DNA of 64,000 bases, from NCBI RefSeq assembly GCF_001047675.1, contig NZ_CP011975.1, forward strand, positions 310,001 to 374,000. The letters are read 5' to 3'. Both the position numbers and the translations under genes were made by a program. The notes under the pieces were generated by a model. The model searched no databases, was not told the DNA's origin, and worked only from the letters and a program-made list of their open reading frames with translations. The DNA comes from Yersinia aleksiciae. GTDB taxonomy: Bacteria; Pseudomonadota; Gammaproteobacteria; Enterobacterales; Enterobacteriaceae. This document shows, piece by piece, positions 27,375 to 38,144 of the stretch; position 1 is the first letter of the stretch, and each line of letters starts with the position of its first letter.

Positions 27375-28762
27375 TGAACACCAATGACCTTGAATCTCTC
27401 ATTCGCACTATCCTCACCGAGCAACTGACGCCTGCGACTGCGTCTGCCTCCAGCGCCATTTTTGCCAGCGTGGATGAAGCAGTTAATGCCGCTCACAGCG
27501 CCTTTTTGCGCTATCAGCAAAGCCCAATGAAAACCCGCAGCGCCATTATCAGCGCCCTGCGTGAGCAGCTAAAACCGCAACTGGTGTCACTGTCTGAGCG
27601 TGGGGCCAGTGAGACTGGCATGGGTAATAAAGAAGATAAATTCCTGAAAAACAAGGCGGCGCTAGAGAACACCCCCGGCATCGAAGATCTCTCCACCACC
27701 GCCCTAACTGGCGACGGCGGCATGGTCTTGTTCGAGTATTCGCCCTTTGGCGTGATTGGTTCCGTCGCCCCCAGCACTAACCCCACTGAAACCATTATCA
27801 ATAACAGCATCAGCATGTTGGCTGCTGGAAATGCAGTCTATTTCAGTCCGCACCCCGGTGCCAAAGCGGTCTCACTGGATCTTATCGCCCAAATCGAGGC
27901 GATCATTTTCAACAGTTGCGGCATCCGCAACTTGGTGGTGACGGTGCAAGAGCCGAGTTTCGAAGCCACCCAACAGATGATGGCCCACGATAAAATCGCT
28001 CTGTTGGCGATCACTGGCGGACCCGCCATTGTGGCGATGGGCATGAAAAGCGGCAAAAAAGTGATTGGTGCCGGCGCGGGTAACCCACCTTGTCTGGTGG
28101 ATGAGACCGCTGAACTGGCGAAAGCCGCGCAAGATATCGTTTCCGGCGCATCCTTCGACTACAACTTGCCCTGCATCGCCGAGAAGAGCCTGATTGTGGT
28201 GGAGAGTGTCGCCGACCGCTTATTGCAGCAGATGCAGGCCTTCGATGCGCTGCTGATCAGCAATCCGCAAGATGTCGACAGCCTGCGCAAGGCTTGCCTA
28301 ACACCCCAAGGCCACGCCAACAAAAATCTGGTGGGCAAAAGCCCGCTTGAACTGCTGAAAGCCGCTGGCCTCAGTTGTCCAGCCAAAGCCCCGCGCCTGC
28401 TGCTGGTGGAGGTGGCCGGTGATGATCCGCTGGTGACCACGGAACAACTGATGCCGCTGTTACCGGTAGTGCGGGTAAAGGATTTTGATGCGGCCCTGAC
28501 ACTGGCGCTGCAAGTGGAGGGTGGCCTGCATCACACCGCCACCATGCACTCACAAAATGTCTCACGCTTGAATCTGGCGGCCCGCCTGTTGCAGACCTCC
28601 ATTTTTGTGAAAAACGGCCCCTCTTATGCGGGGATCGGGGTCGGTGGCGAGGGCTTTACCACCTTTACCATCGCCACCCCAACCGGTGAAGGCACCACCT
28701 CGGCCCGCACCTTTGCACGCCAACGCCGCTGTGTGCTGACTAACGGTTTCTCCATTCGCTGA
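27374..28762 (+). CDS. pduP: CoA-acylating propionaldehyde dehydrogenase PduP
   Basis: NAD+-dependent conversion of propionaldehyde to propionyl-CoA in the lumen. The first ~18 residues (NTNDLESLIRTILTEQL) are the classic PduP encapsulation peptide. The aldehyde dehydrogenase domain has a likely catalytic Cys in NLPCIAEKS and a glycine motif ITGGPAIV. 462 aa, normal length. Confidence 0.96.
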   Translation: MNTNDLESLIRTILTEQLTPATASASSAIFASVDEAVNAAHSAFLRYQQSPMKTRSAIISALREQLKPQLVSLSERGASETGMGNKEDKFLKNKAALENTPGIEDLSTTALTGDGGMVLFEYSPFGVIGSVAPSTNPTETIINNSISMLAAGNAVYFSPHPGAKAVSLDLIAQIEAIIFNSCGIRNLVVTVQEPSFEATQQMMAHDKIALLAITGGPAIVAMGMKSGKKVIGAGAGNPPCLVDETAELAKAAQDIVSGASFDYNLPCIAEKSLIVVESVADRLLQQMQAFDALLISNPQDVDSLRKACLTPQGHANKNLVGKSPLELLKAAGLSCPAKAPRLLLVEVAGDDPLVTTEQLMPLLPVVRVKDFDAALTLALQVEGGLHHTATMHSQNVSRLNLAARLLQTSIFVKNGPSYAGIGVGGEGFTTFTIATPTGEGTTSARTFARQRRCVLTNGFSIR

Positions 28763-28772
28763 GCGAGGACGT

Positions 28773-29888
28773 ATGAAGACATTTTTCCTGCAAACGCGTA
28801 TTTATAGCGGGGAAGGCAGCCTCAAGGTGCTGCAACGCTTCCATCAGCGCAAAATCTGGATTGTCTGCGACGGCTTTCTCGCCACCTCGCCGCTACTGGA
28901 TCGCTTAAAAGCGGTGCTGGCGACGGATAACCAGATCAGCCTGTTCAGCGACATCACGCCGGACCCGAATATCAGCACTGTGGTTAAGGGCATTGAGCAG
29001 ATGCAAGCCCTGCGCCCTGATGTGGTGATCGGTTTTGGTGGCGGTTCAGCACTGGATGCCGCCAAAGCTATTGTCTGGTTTAGCCGCCAGCAAGGGCTGG
29101 AGATCGAAACCTGTATCGCCATCCCCACCACCAGCGGCACCGGGTCGGAAGTCACTAGCGCTTGCGTGATCAGCGATCCGGAAAAGAGCATTAAATATCC
29201 GCTCTTTGACGATGAGATCTACCCAGATATCGCCATTCTGGATCCGGCACTGGTGGTCACGGTGCCGCCCGTTATCACCGCCAATACTGGATTGGACGTG
29301 CTGACTCATGCGCTGGAAGCCTATGTCTCGCCGCGCGCCAGTGATTTTACCGATGCGCTGGCAGAGAAAGCGGTGCAACTGGTGTTTCGCCATCTGCCAA
29401 CCGCCTGCCAGAAGGGCGACTGCCTGATTACCCGAGGCAAGATGCATAACGCCTCGACACTGGCGGGCATGGCATTCAGTCAGGCGGGGTTGGGGATCAA
29501 TCACGCCATTGCTCACCAATTGGGCGGCCAGTTCCATATCGCCCACGGGTTAGCCAATGCACTGCTGTTAGTCCCGGTGATTCGCTTTAATGCCGCTGAC
29601 GTACGGGCGCGTAAACGCTATGCACGGCTGGCGAAAATATGCCATTTCAGCCCCGCCAATGGGGAAGATCGCGGCGCGGTGAATCAGCTAATTCATCAGA
29701 TTGAGCAACTGAAACGCCAGTGCGGATTACCACAGCCGCTGGCGGCGATGAAAGTCAACGAACGCCAATTGCAGCAGCGCATTCCAGACATCATCACCGC
29801 CGCACTGGCGGACGTCACCCTGCGCACCAACCCGCGCTCGGCGGATGAAAAAGATATCCGTGGCATTGTCGAGGCGCTGTATGAGTGA
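28773..29888 (+). CDS. pduQ: Iron-dependent 1-propanol dehydrogenase PduQ
   Basis: Reduces propionaldehyde to 1-propanol and regenerates NAD+ inside the compartment. It is a group III (Fe-dependent) alcohol dehydrogenase of 371 aa. Visible are the NAD loop GFGGGSALDAAKA, TTSGTGSEVT, and metal-binding His residues in THALEAYVS, INHAIAHQLGG and IAHGLANALLL. Its 3' end overlaps the pduS start. Confidence 0.95.
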   Translation: MKTFFLQTRIYSGEGSLKVLQRFHQRKIWIVCDGFLATSPLLDRLKAVLATDNQISLFSDITPDPNISTVVKGIEQMQALRPDVVIGFGGGSALDAAKAIVWFSRQQGLEIETCIAIPTTSGTGSEVTSACVISDPEKSIKYPLFDDEIYPDIAILDPALVVTVPPVITANTGLDVLTHALEAYVSPRASDFTDALAEKAVQLVFRHLPTACQKGDCLITRGKMHNASTLAGMAFSQAGLGINHAIAHQLGGQFHIAHGLANALLLVPVIRFNAADVRARKRYARLAKICHFSPANGEDRGAVNQLIHQIEQLKRQCGLPQPLAAMKVNERQLQQRIPDIITAALADVTLRTNPRSADEKDIRGIVEALYE

Positions 29889-31275
29889 GCTCTCGTTGCC
29901 CGTTGCGCCACGACTGAGCGCCCCCCTCGCCTGCGGTGAACTGGCGCAGTGTGACGCCGCCACTATTCAGCAGCGGGTGCGCGATGCCGGGGTGGTCGGT
30001 GCTGGCGGGGCCGGCTTCCCGACGGCGGTAAAACTGCAAGCGCAGGCTGAGATTTTTCTGGTCAATGCCGCTGAGTGTGAGCCGATGCTGAAAGTGGATC
30101 AGCAGTTGATGCCACGTCAGGCGGCACGACTGGTGCGCGGTGTGCTCTATGGCATGGTCGCCACTGGCGCACGCGAAGGCATCATTGCGCTCAAAGCCAA
30201 ATATGTCGAGGCGATTGCGGCACTGACACCACTGCTACCACCACAGATTCGGCTGCATATCTTGCCCGACGTTTACCCCGCCGGTGATGAGGTGATCACT
30301 ATCTGGCTGGCGACGGGTCGACGAGTACCGCCCGCCGCCCTGCCGGTCAGTATTGGCGTGGTGGTGAATAATGTGCAAACCCTGCTCAATGTCGCACGGG
30401 CAGTGGAACAGCAGTGGCCAGTCACCCGCCGTACCCTGACCGTCAATGGTGCCGTGGCACAACCGTTAACCTTGACCGTGCCGCTCGGCACCTCACTGCG
30501 GGAAGTGTTGGCACTGGCGGGGGGCGCGACCATCGACAATCCCGCTTATATCAATGGCGGGCCGATGATGGGCCATGCACTACACGACCTCGATCAGCCA
30601 GTGACCAAAACGACTGGCGGCCTGTTGGTGCTACCTGCCAATCACTTGCTGATCACCCGCCGCACGCGCAGTGATCAGGATGTGCTCGCCATCGCCCGCG
30701 CCGTCTGCGAGCAGTGCCGCATGTGTACCGAACTTTGCCCGCGCCACCTTATCGGCCATGAACTGCCGCCGCATCTGCTGGTGCGGGCGATTATCTATCA
30801 GCAGGTCGCCACGCCAGATATCTTGCTCAGTGCCCTCACCTGCTCCGAGTGTGGGCTGTGTGAAAGCTACGCTTGTCCGGTGGATATCTCGCCAATGCGC
30901 ATCAATCGGCTGCTGAAAACCCAGTTGCGTGCGCAGGGGGCTCGCTATCAAGGGGAGCTGCGAGAGGCGGATCCGATGGCGAATTACCGCATGGTGCCGA
31001 TAGCGCGGCTGATTGCGCGGCTGGATCTCACCGATTGGTATCAGCCCGCGCCGTTCAGCGAGCAGGAGTACCTGCCACAACAGGTGATTTTGCCTCTGCG
31101 CCAGCATATCGGTGCCGCCGCCGAAGTGGTGGTCAGTGTCGGTGAAGCGGTCAAGCACGGCCAACTGATCGGGCAGATCCCTAATAACGCCTTGGGTGCT
31201 CCCGTGCACGCCAGTATTTCGGGGGTCGTCACGGCTATCAATGCCAGCGCCATTACCCTTCGTCGCGGCATTTAA
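29881..31275 (+). CDS. pduS: Cobalamin reductase PduS
   Basis: Flavin and Fe-S protein related to RnfC that reduces cob(III)alamin for PduO. I choose the ATG at 29881 (464 aa, MSELSLPV), overlapping the pduQ stop by 8 bases; the open frame upstream lies inside pdu[13 protein letters not shown] begins the flavin/NADH domain. Two [4Fe-4S] motifs are visible, [12 protein letters not shown] and [15 protein letters not shown]-terminal barrel-sandwich region may contact PduT. Confidence 0.94.
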   Translation: MSELSLPVAPRLSAPLACGELAQCDAATIQQRVRDAGVVGAGGAGFPTAVKLQAQAEIFLVNAAECEPMLKVDQQLMPRQAARLVRGVLYGMVATGAREGIIALKAKYVEAIAALTPLLPPQIRLHILPDVYPAGDEVITIWLATGRRVPPAALPVSIGVVVNNVQTLLNVARAVEQQWPVTRRTLTVNGAVAQPLTLTVPLGTSLREVLALAGGATIDNPAYINGGPMMGHALHDLDQPVTKTTGGLLVLPANHLLITRRTRSDQDVLAIARAVCEQCRMCTELCPRHLIGHELPPHLLVRAIIYQQVATPDILLSALTCSECGLCESYACPVDISPMRINRLLKTQLRAQGARYQGELREADPMANYRMVPIARLIARLDLTDWYQPAPFSEQEYLPQQVILPLRQHIGAAAEVVVSVGEAVKHGQLIGQIPNNALGAPVHASISGVVTAINASAITLRRGI

Positions 31276-31286
31276 CAGGAGTGAGC

Positions 31287-31844
31287 ATGTCTCAAGCCAT
31301 TGGAATTGTTGAGTTAAGCAGTATCGCCAAAGGGATGGAAGTTTGCGACCTAATGCTGAAAAGCGCCAACGTCAATCTGCTGGTCAGTAAGACCCTCTGC
31401 CCCGGTAAATATTTGCTGATGGTAGGCGGTGATATCGGGGCCGTCAGCCAATCAGTGCAGAATGGCGAAAAGCACAGCGGTCACTTATTGGTCGACAGCA
31501 TCGTGCTACCCAATCTGCACCCGTCGGTGTTACCGGCAATCAGCGGTCTGAATACGGTGGAGAACCGTCAGGCCGCGGGCGTGGTGGAGACCTGGAGTGT
31601 GGCGGCTTGCATTACCGCCGCCGATCGCGCGGTGAAAGCCGCTAACGTCACCTTGGTGCGCATCCATATGGCCTTTGGTATTGGCGGCAAATGTTACCAA
31701 GTGCTCAGCGGCGATATTGCCGATGTGCAGACCGCCGTCGAGGTTGCCAGCCAGTGCGCCGGTGAGAAGGGATTATTGGTGTACAGCACCCTGATCCCCC
31801 GTCCCCATGAGGCGCTGTGGCGTCAGTTAGTTCAGGAGGCATGA
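31287..31844 (+). CDS. pduT: Fe-S shell protein PduT
   Basis: Tandem-BMC pseudohexameric trimer carrying a [4Fe-4S] cluster in its central pore. From the ATG at 31287 (185 aa), Cys38 (TLCPGK) matches the Salmonella cluster ligand. The AGGAG at 31277-31281 fits this ATG better than the GTG at 31281. It lies next to pduS, its presumed electron partner. Confidence 0.95.
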   Translation: MSQAIGIVELSSIAKGMEVCDLMLKSANVNLLVSKTLCPGKYLLMVGGDIGAVSQSVQNGEKHSGHLLVDSIVLPNLHPSVLPAISGLNTVENRQAAGVVETWSVAACITAADRAVKAANVTLVRIHMAFGIGGKCYQVLSGDIADVQTAVEVASQCAGEKGLLVYSTLIPRPHEALWRQLVQEA

Positions 31845-32194
31845 TGGAAAAGAGCAGCACCCCCGAGCGCGTGATTCAGGAATATGTTCCCGGTAAACAG
31901 ATCACCCTCGCACATCTCATCGCCAATCCCAATAAGGCGCTCTACAAAAAACTGGGGCTGAATGATGTCAGCAGCGCCATCGGCATTCTGACCATCACCC
32001 CGAGCGAAGCCTCGATTATCGCCAGTGATATCGCCACCAAATCCGGCGCGGTGGAGATTGGTTTTATCGACCGGTTCACCGGTGCGGTGGTGTTTACCGG
32101 TGATGTGTCGGCGGTGGAATACGCGCTAAAACAGGTGATTCACACCTTGGGCGACATGATGAAATTCACCGCCTGCCCGATGACCCGGACCTGA
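31844..32194 (+). CDS. pduU: Shell protein PduU
   Basis: Circularly permuted BMC hexamer of 116 aa whose N-terminal segment (residues ~1-18) forms a six-stranded barrel over the pore. I choose the ATG at 31844 ([18 protein letters not shown]), which gives the family length; the ATG three bases earlier is possible. It overlaps the pduT stop by one base. PduU is reported to bind PduV. Confidence 0.95.
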   Translation: MEKSSTPERVIQEYVPGKQITLAHLIANPNKALYKKLGLNDVSSAIGILTITPSEASIIASDIATKSGAVEIGFIDRFTGAVVFTGDVSAVEYALKQVIHTLGDMMKFTACPMTRT

Positions 32195-32198
32195 TGCC

Positions 32199-33879
<1,681 letters not shown>

Positions 33880-33887
33880 GAAGCAAG

Positions 33888-34670
33888 ATGAAGAGTGGAA
33901 AAGTTTGGCTGGTGGGTGCGGGGCCGGGGGATGCGACACTGATTACGGTAAAAGGATTACATGCCATTCGTCAGGCCGAAGCACTGGTGTATGACCGCCT
34001 CGTCTGCGCTGAACTGCTGGCGCAAGCCCCTGACGGCTGTGAAATGATCAATGTGGGCAAGAACCCCAATCACCACTTGGTGCCGCAGCCGGAAATCAAT
34101 CAGATTTTGGTGGATTGCGCCCAGCGAGGATTGAATGTAGTGCGGCTTAAAGGCGGCGACCCCTATGTGTTTGGGCGCGGCGGAGAAGAAGCGGAAGCGC
34201 TGGCACTGGCGGAGATCCCGTTTGAAGTGGTGCCGGGGATCAGTTCCGCCATTGGTGGGCTGGCCTATGCCGGCATCCCAGTGACCCACCGTGATTATGC
34301 CTCCGGTTTTCATGTGATCACCGGCCATTTGCGTCAGGGTAATGAACCGCAGGATTGGGCCACCCTGGCGAAGCTGGAAGGTACGCTGGTTATCCTGATG
34401 GGGATGACGCAGCTGGTGACAATTTGCCAGCAGTTGATCGCCGGCGGCAAAGCGCCGACCACCCCTGCAGCAGTGGTGATGTATGCCAGCCACCAGCAAC
34501 AGCAGGTTGCCAGTGGCACCTTGATCACCTTAGTCGATCAGGTCGCCGCGCAGGGTTTATCGGCCCCGGCCTTGATTGTGATTGGTGATGTGGTGCGGCT
34601 GCGGGAGATACTGGCATTCACGCCAGAAACGTTGTCGCTAAGCTCAATTCCCTCGCTTATGGTACTCTGA
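33888..34670 (+). CDS. cobA: Uroporphyrinogen-III C-methyltransferase (SUMT, CobA type)
   Basis: Makes precorrin-2 from uroporphyrinogen III by two SAM-dependent methylations, the entry step to siroheme and B12. The 260 aa (ATG at 33888) show VWLVGAGPGDATLIT, RLKGGDPYVFGRGGEE and VPGISSAIGGLAYAGIPVTHR. It lacks the CysG N-terminal Fe chelatase/dehydrogenase part. It sits 8 bases after pduW, so precorrin synthesis is co-expressed with propanediol use. This is cobA in the Pseudomonas sense, not the Salmonella adenosyltransferase CobA. Confidence 0.93.
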   Translation: MKSGKVWLVGAGPGDATLITVKGLHAIRQAEALVYDRLVCAELLAQAPDGCEMINVGKNPNHHLVPQPEINQILVDCAQRGLNVVRLKGGDPYVFGRGGEEAEALALAEIPFEVVPGISSAIGGLAYAGIPVTHRDYASGFHVITGHLRQGNEPQDWATLAKLEGTLVILMGMTQLVTICQQLIAGGKAPTTPAAVVMYASHQQQQVASGTLITLVDQVAAQGLSAPALIVIGDVVRLREILAFTPETLSLSSIPSLMVL

Positions 34671-34709
34671 ACACAAATTAAATTAGGGGCAGAGGGGTAT
34701 AACGCAGCA

Positions 34710-35783
34710 ATGAGCGAACATGGCGGTAATGTGCTGGAAATGGCATTGAAAATCGGCACAGATGCAGAAAATATCATTGATTTCAGTGCCAATATTAATC
34801 CGCTGGGGATGCCCAACTCCCTGAAAACCGCCATTGTTGCGCAGTTAGCCCGTGCTGAGCGCTACCCCGATGTTGAGTACCGCCAACTGCATGACGCACT
34901 GGCCCGCGCTCACCACTGCCGACCGGAAAACATTATGGCGGGTAATGGGGCCACCGAACTGATTTACGCGGTGGTGCAGTATCTGCGACCCCGTAGTGCG
35001 CTGCTGCTGACACCGGGTTTTGCTGAGTACCGCCGCGCGCTGCAACGGGTCGGCTGTCAAATTCATGACTATCCGATGAGCGAAGCGGATGGCTATCAGC
35101 CCGATGAGCGGTTACTGGAGCGGCTGGTACAACTGCGCCCTGACTGCCTGTTTCTGGCGACGCCGAACAACCCAACCGGCCTGATGCCCGATACCGCGCT
35201 GCTGCAAGCTATCGTGCAGTGCTGCCATCAACAGCAGATTGCACTGATTGTCGATGAAGCCTTTATCGATTTTCTGCCCGATGCGGCGGGGTTGATCCCG
35301 CAATTGGCGGATTTCCCACGCCTTTATGTGCTGCGTTCCCTAACCAAATTTTTCGCCATTCCGGGGTTACGTCTCGGCTATCTGCTTAGCGGCGATCAGG
35401 CGGCAATCTCACAAATGAAGCAGCAGCGCGAGCCTTGGACAATCAATGCGTTCGCTGCGTTGGCTGGTGAGATTATCCTCGATGACCAACCTTACATTCA
35501 GGCAACTCATCAATGGCTGGCACAACAGCAACCTTGGTTATATCAACAATTGTCTACCCTGCCCGCGTTGCAGGTCTGGCAAGGGGCGGCTAACTATATT
35601 TTCCTGCGCTGCCTGAAGCCGGAAATCGATCTGCAACAGGCGCTGTTACAGCATCATATTTTGATCCGCCACTGTGCCAACTACCCCGGTCTGACCCGCG
35701 ACCACTACCGCGTGGCGATCAAAAGTGCCGCCGACAATCAGCGGCTGATCACCGCCTTGCAGCAGGTGTTCGGCCATGGCTGA
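34710..35783 (+). CDS. cobD: L-threonine-O-3-phosphate decarboxylase CobD
   Basis: PLP enzyme producing (R)-1-amino-2-propanol phosphate, the linker CbiB attaches to cobyric acid. It is a fold-type I aminotransferase of 357 aa. The PLP lysine lies in SLTKFFAIPGLRLGY, and NPTGL and IVDEAFIDF are visible. A GAGGGG ribosome site precedes it. Its 3' end overlaps the start of pduX, whose product makes its substrate. Confidence 0.94.
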   Translation: MSEHGGNVLEMALKIGTDAENIIDFSANINPLGMPNSLKTAIVAQLARAERYPDVEYRQLHDALARAHHCRPENIMAGNGATELIYAVVQYLRPRSALLLTPGFAEYRRALQRVGCQIHDYPMSEADGYQPDERLLERLVQLRPDCLFLATPNNPTGLMPDTALLQAIVQCCHQQQIALIVDEAFIDFLPDAAGLIPQLADFPRLYVLRSLTKFFAIPGLRLGYLLSGDQAAISQMKQQREPWTINAFAALAGEIILDDQPYIQATHQWLAQQQPWLYQQLSTLPALQVWQGAANYIFLRCLKPEIDLQQALLQHHILIRHCANYPGLTRDHYRVAIKSAADNQRLITALQQVFGHG

Positions 35784-36636
35784 AGCCCGTTGCCCGGCCT
35801 CCTGCGGCGAGTTAATTCAGGGCTGGATACTGGGAGGCGAGAAGCTGATCTCTTGTCCGGTAAACTGGTTCAGTACCGTCGCGGTGAGCGACGGCGTGCC
35901 GAGCGGCCATGAGCGGCCACGGATGCGCCAGATGCTGGCGGCGGTGCTGGCTTATTTCGGTCACCCTGCCGAGATGGCCCGTGGGCTGAATATTCGTTTT
36001 GATTCCACCATTCCGGTAGCAAAAGGGTTAGCCAGCAGCACCGCTGATATCGCCGCCACCGCACTGGCCACCGCTCGCCATTTGGGCGAAACGCTGGATG
36101 AAGCGGCCCTCGCGACATTGTGTGTCAGTCTGGAGCCCACCGACAGCACGCTATTCCAGCAATTAACGCTGTTTGATCATCAAACCGCCGCCACACAGAT
36201 CTCTTATGATTGGCAGCCACAGTTGGATATTTTGTTGCTGGAAAGCCCGCAGATCCTGAATACCGAGGATTACCATCGCCGTGATCGCCAGCCCGCACTG
36301 CTGGCCAGTGCCGCCTCACTGGCGCGGGCATGGCAACTCTTTACCCAAGCCGCTGATCGCCGCGATTGTGCACTGCTCGGCCAAGCCACCACCCTTAGCG
36401 CGCAAGCCAGCCAGCGCTTGCTGGTCAAACCCGATTTTGCGGCGCTGATGACATTGGTGGAGGAGCTGGATCTCTACGGGCTGAATGTCGCCCACAGTGG
36501 CAGCGTGGTAGGGCTGCTACTCGACCGCCAACGCCATGATCTCGAAAAGCTTTACTGGCAGTTGCAGCAGTATCACATCACCCAAAACTACCCCACCCAA
36601 CACCTGCTCACCATGGTGCCCGGTGGGGTGCGTTAA
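35776..36636 (+). CDS. pduX: L-threonine kinase PduX
   Basis: GHMP-family kinase that phosphorylates L-threonine to feed CobD. The N-terminal RCPASCGELIQGW, the glycine-rich ATP loop PVAKGLASSTADIAA and the C-terminal VAHSGSVVGLL are all typical. 286 aa, close to the Salmonella protein. Last gene of the pdu-cob transcript. Confidence 0.94.
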   Translation: MAEARCPASCGELIQGWILGGEKLISCPVNWFSTVAVSDGVPSGHERPRMRQMLAAVLAYFGHPAEMARGLNIRFDSTIPVAKGLASSTADIAATALATARHLGETLDEAALATLCVSLEPTDSTLFQQLTLFDHQTAATQISYDWQPQLDILLLESPQILNTEDYHRRDRQPALLASAASLARAWQLFTQAADRRDCALLGQATTLSAQASQRLLVKPDFAALMTLVEELDLYGLNVAHSGSVVGLLLDRQRHDLEKLYWQLQQYHITQNYPTQHLLTMVPGGVR

Positions 36637-37022
36637 GCAAAGTCGCTAGCTATTCAGTCCCAAACGACGAGATATTAGCCAGAAATATCTGACGTATAAT
36701 GTCCATGTAGTCACCCATGTTATTACCCTCCCGCCTGACACTTTTATGTAATTCTCACTGCCTTACCCGCCAAAATCATGACCTCAGTCACAAACAGGGA
36801 AAGCAGCCATTTTATCCATGTAAATAGCATTCAGGGATATGGGGAAAATAGCTATCGGGGTATTAGAGTCGAGCAACAGGAAATGTAGTGCAGATGTAAA
36901 ATCTGATGCCTGTTAAATCTTCATTTTTTTAAAAACATAAATAAAACTCAAGTAATACAGAATCAAACTATTGCACCGATACCGATAACCTCAACCTACA
37001 TTAGCTCCGGGAGCCTTATTAG
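36637..37022. other. Intergenic region pduX - ABC importer
   Basis: About 390 bp, AT-rich towards its right end, without a credible gene. It presumably contains the end of the pdu transcript and the promoter of the ABC importer operon. No strong terminator is visible after pduX. A GGGAG lies 8-12 bases before the next start. Confidence 0.6.
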
Positions 37023-38006
37023 ATGAACAAATTGAGTGTAAAAACCTTACTGGCAGCCAGCCTGTTTAGCATGATGGCGTGCTCGGGTAGCGCACTGGCG
37101 CAAGAAGTCGAAGTGGTCAATATCTCGAAAATCGCAGGTATGCCGTGGTTTAACCGCATGGGTGAAGGTGTGGAGCGTGCCGGTAAAGATCTCGGCATCA
37201 AAGCCTATCAGGTCGGGCCATCCAGTACCGATGCCCCGCAACAAGTGAAAATCATCGAAGACTTAATTGCTAAGAAAGTCAGCGCCATCAGTATCGTGCC
37301 GAATGATGCCGATGTACTGGAGCCGGTATTCAAGAAAGCCCGTGATGCCGGAATTGTGGTGTTAACCAACGAATCCCCAGGGCAGCCAAGTGCTAACTGG
37401 GATATCGAAATCATCGATAACGCGAAATTTGCCGCCGATAACGTGGAAGAGATGGCGAAAGCCATGGGGGGTAAAGGTGGCTATGTGATCTATGTCGGTA
37501 GCCTGACGGTGCCACAACATAATCTGTGGGCCGATCTGTTTGTTAAATATCAGAAAGAGCACTATCCGGATATGTTCGAAGTGACCAGCCGTATGCCGGT
37601 CGCAGAGAGCATTGATGATTCACGCCGCACCACCCTCGATTTGATGAAAGCACACAATGACCTGAGAGGGATTGTGGCCTTCGGTTCACAAGGCCCCATC
37701 GGTGCGGGCCGTGCGGTGAAAGAGAAACGCGCGAAAGACAAAGTGCATGTGTTCGGCATGATGATCCCTTCTCAGGCGGCCTCGCTGGTTAAGAGCGGTG
37801 ATATCGCCATGGGTGTGACTTATGACCCAGGTTCCGCCGGTTATGCACTGACGGCGGTCGCTGACAAAGTGTTGAAAGGCGAGAAGATCGAAACCGGTAT
37901 GGACGTCCCTGGCGTGGGCAAAGCGGAAGTTGACCAGGCTAAGCATCTGATTCAGTTCCACAATGTACTGCGCGTCACCAAAGATAACGTCGATTCGCTG
38001 TATTGA
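37023..38006 (+). CDS. Periplasmic sugar/AI-2-type binding protein of ABC importer
   Basis: Type I periplasmic binding protein (Peripla_BP_4 group, LsrB/RhaS-like), 327 aa. The signal peptide is about 1-26, ending ALA before QEVEVV. IVPNDADVLEPVFKKARDAGI and the hinge regions fit the family. Substrate cannot be told from sequence; AI-2, rhamnose and other sugars are all possible. First gene of a binding protein-ATPase-permease-permease operon, the order also found in rhamnose importers. Confidence 0.85.
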   Translation: MNKLSVKTLLAASLFSMMACSGSALAQEVEVVNISKIAGMPWFNRMGEGVERAGKDLGIKAYQVGPSSTDAPQQVKIIEDLIAKKVSAISIVPNDADVLEPVFKKARDAGIVVLTNESPGQPSANWDIEIIDNAKFAADNVEEMAKAMGGKGGYVIYVGSLTVPQHNLWADLFVKYQKEHYPDMFEVTSRMPVAESIDDSRRTTLDLMKAHNDLRGIVAFGSQGPIGAGRAVKEKRAKDKVHVFGMMIPSQAASLVKSGDIAMGVTYDPGSAGYALTAVADKVLKGEKIETGMDVPGVGKAEVDQAKHLIQFHNVLRVTKDNVDSLY

Positions 38007-38018
38007 TTCATTGCGCTA

Positions 38019-38048
38019 TGCAGAGCCAGGCGCATGTTTGGCTCTGCA
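38019..38048 (+). other. Stem-loop after the binding-protein gene
   Basis: TGCAGAGCCA and TGGCTCTGCA form a perfect 10-bp stem with a 10-base loop, 13 bases after the stop. No U-tract follows. Such hairpins after binding-protein genes commonly stabilise the upstream mRNA, allowing excess binding protein over membrane subunits. Confidence 0.6.
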
Positions 38049-38144
38049 ACTAATGAAAAACCAGCCAATAAGCAAGGAGCCTGAAGGGTTTAACGCACCT
38101 AGGGGCACTCCGGCAGCTCACACCCGATTGGGTCCAGAGGAACT

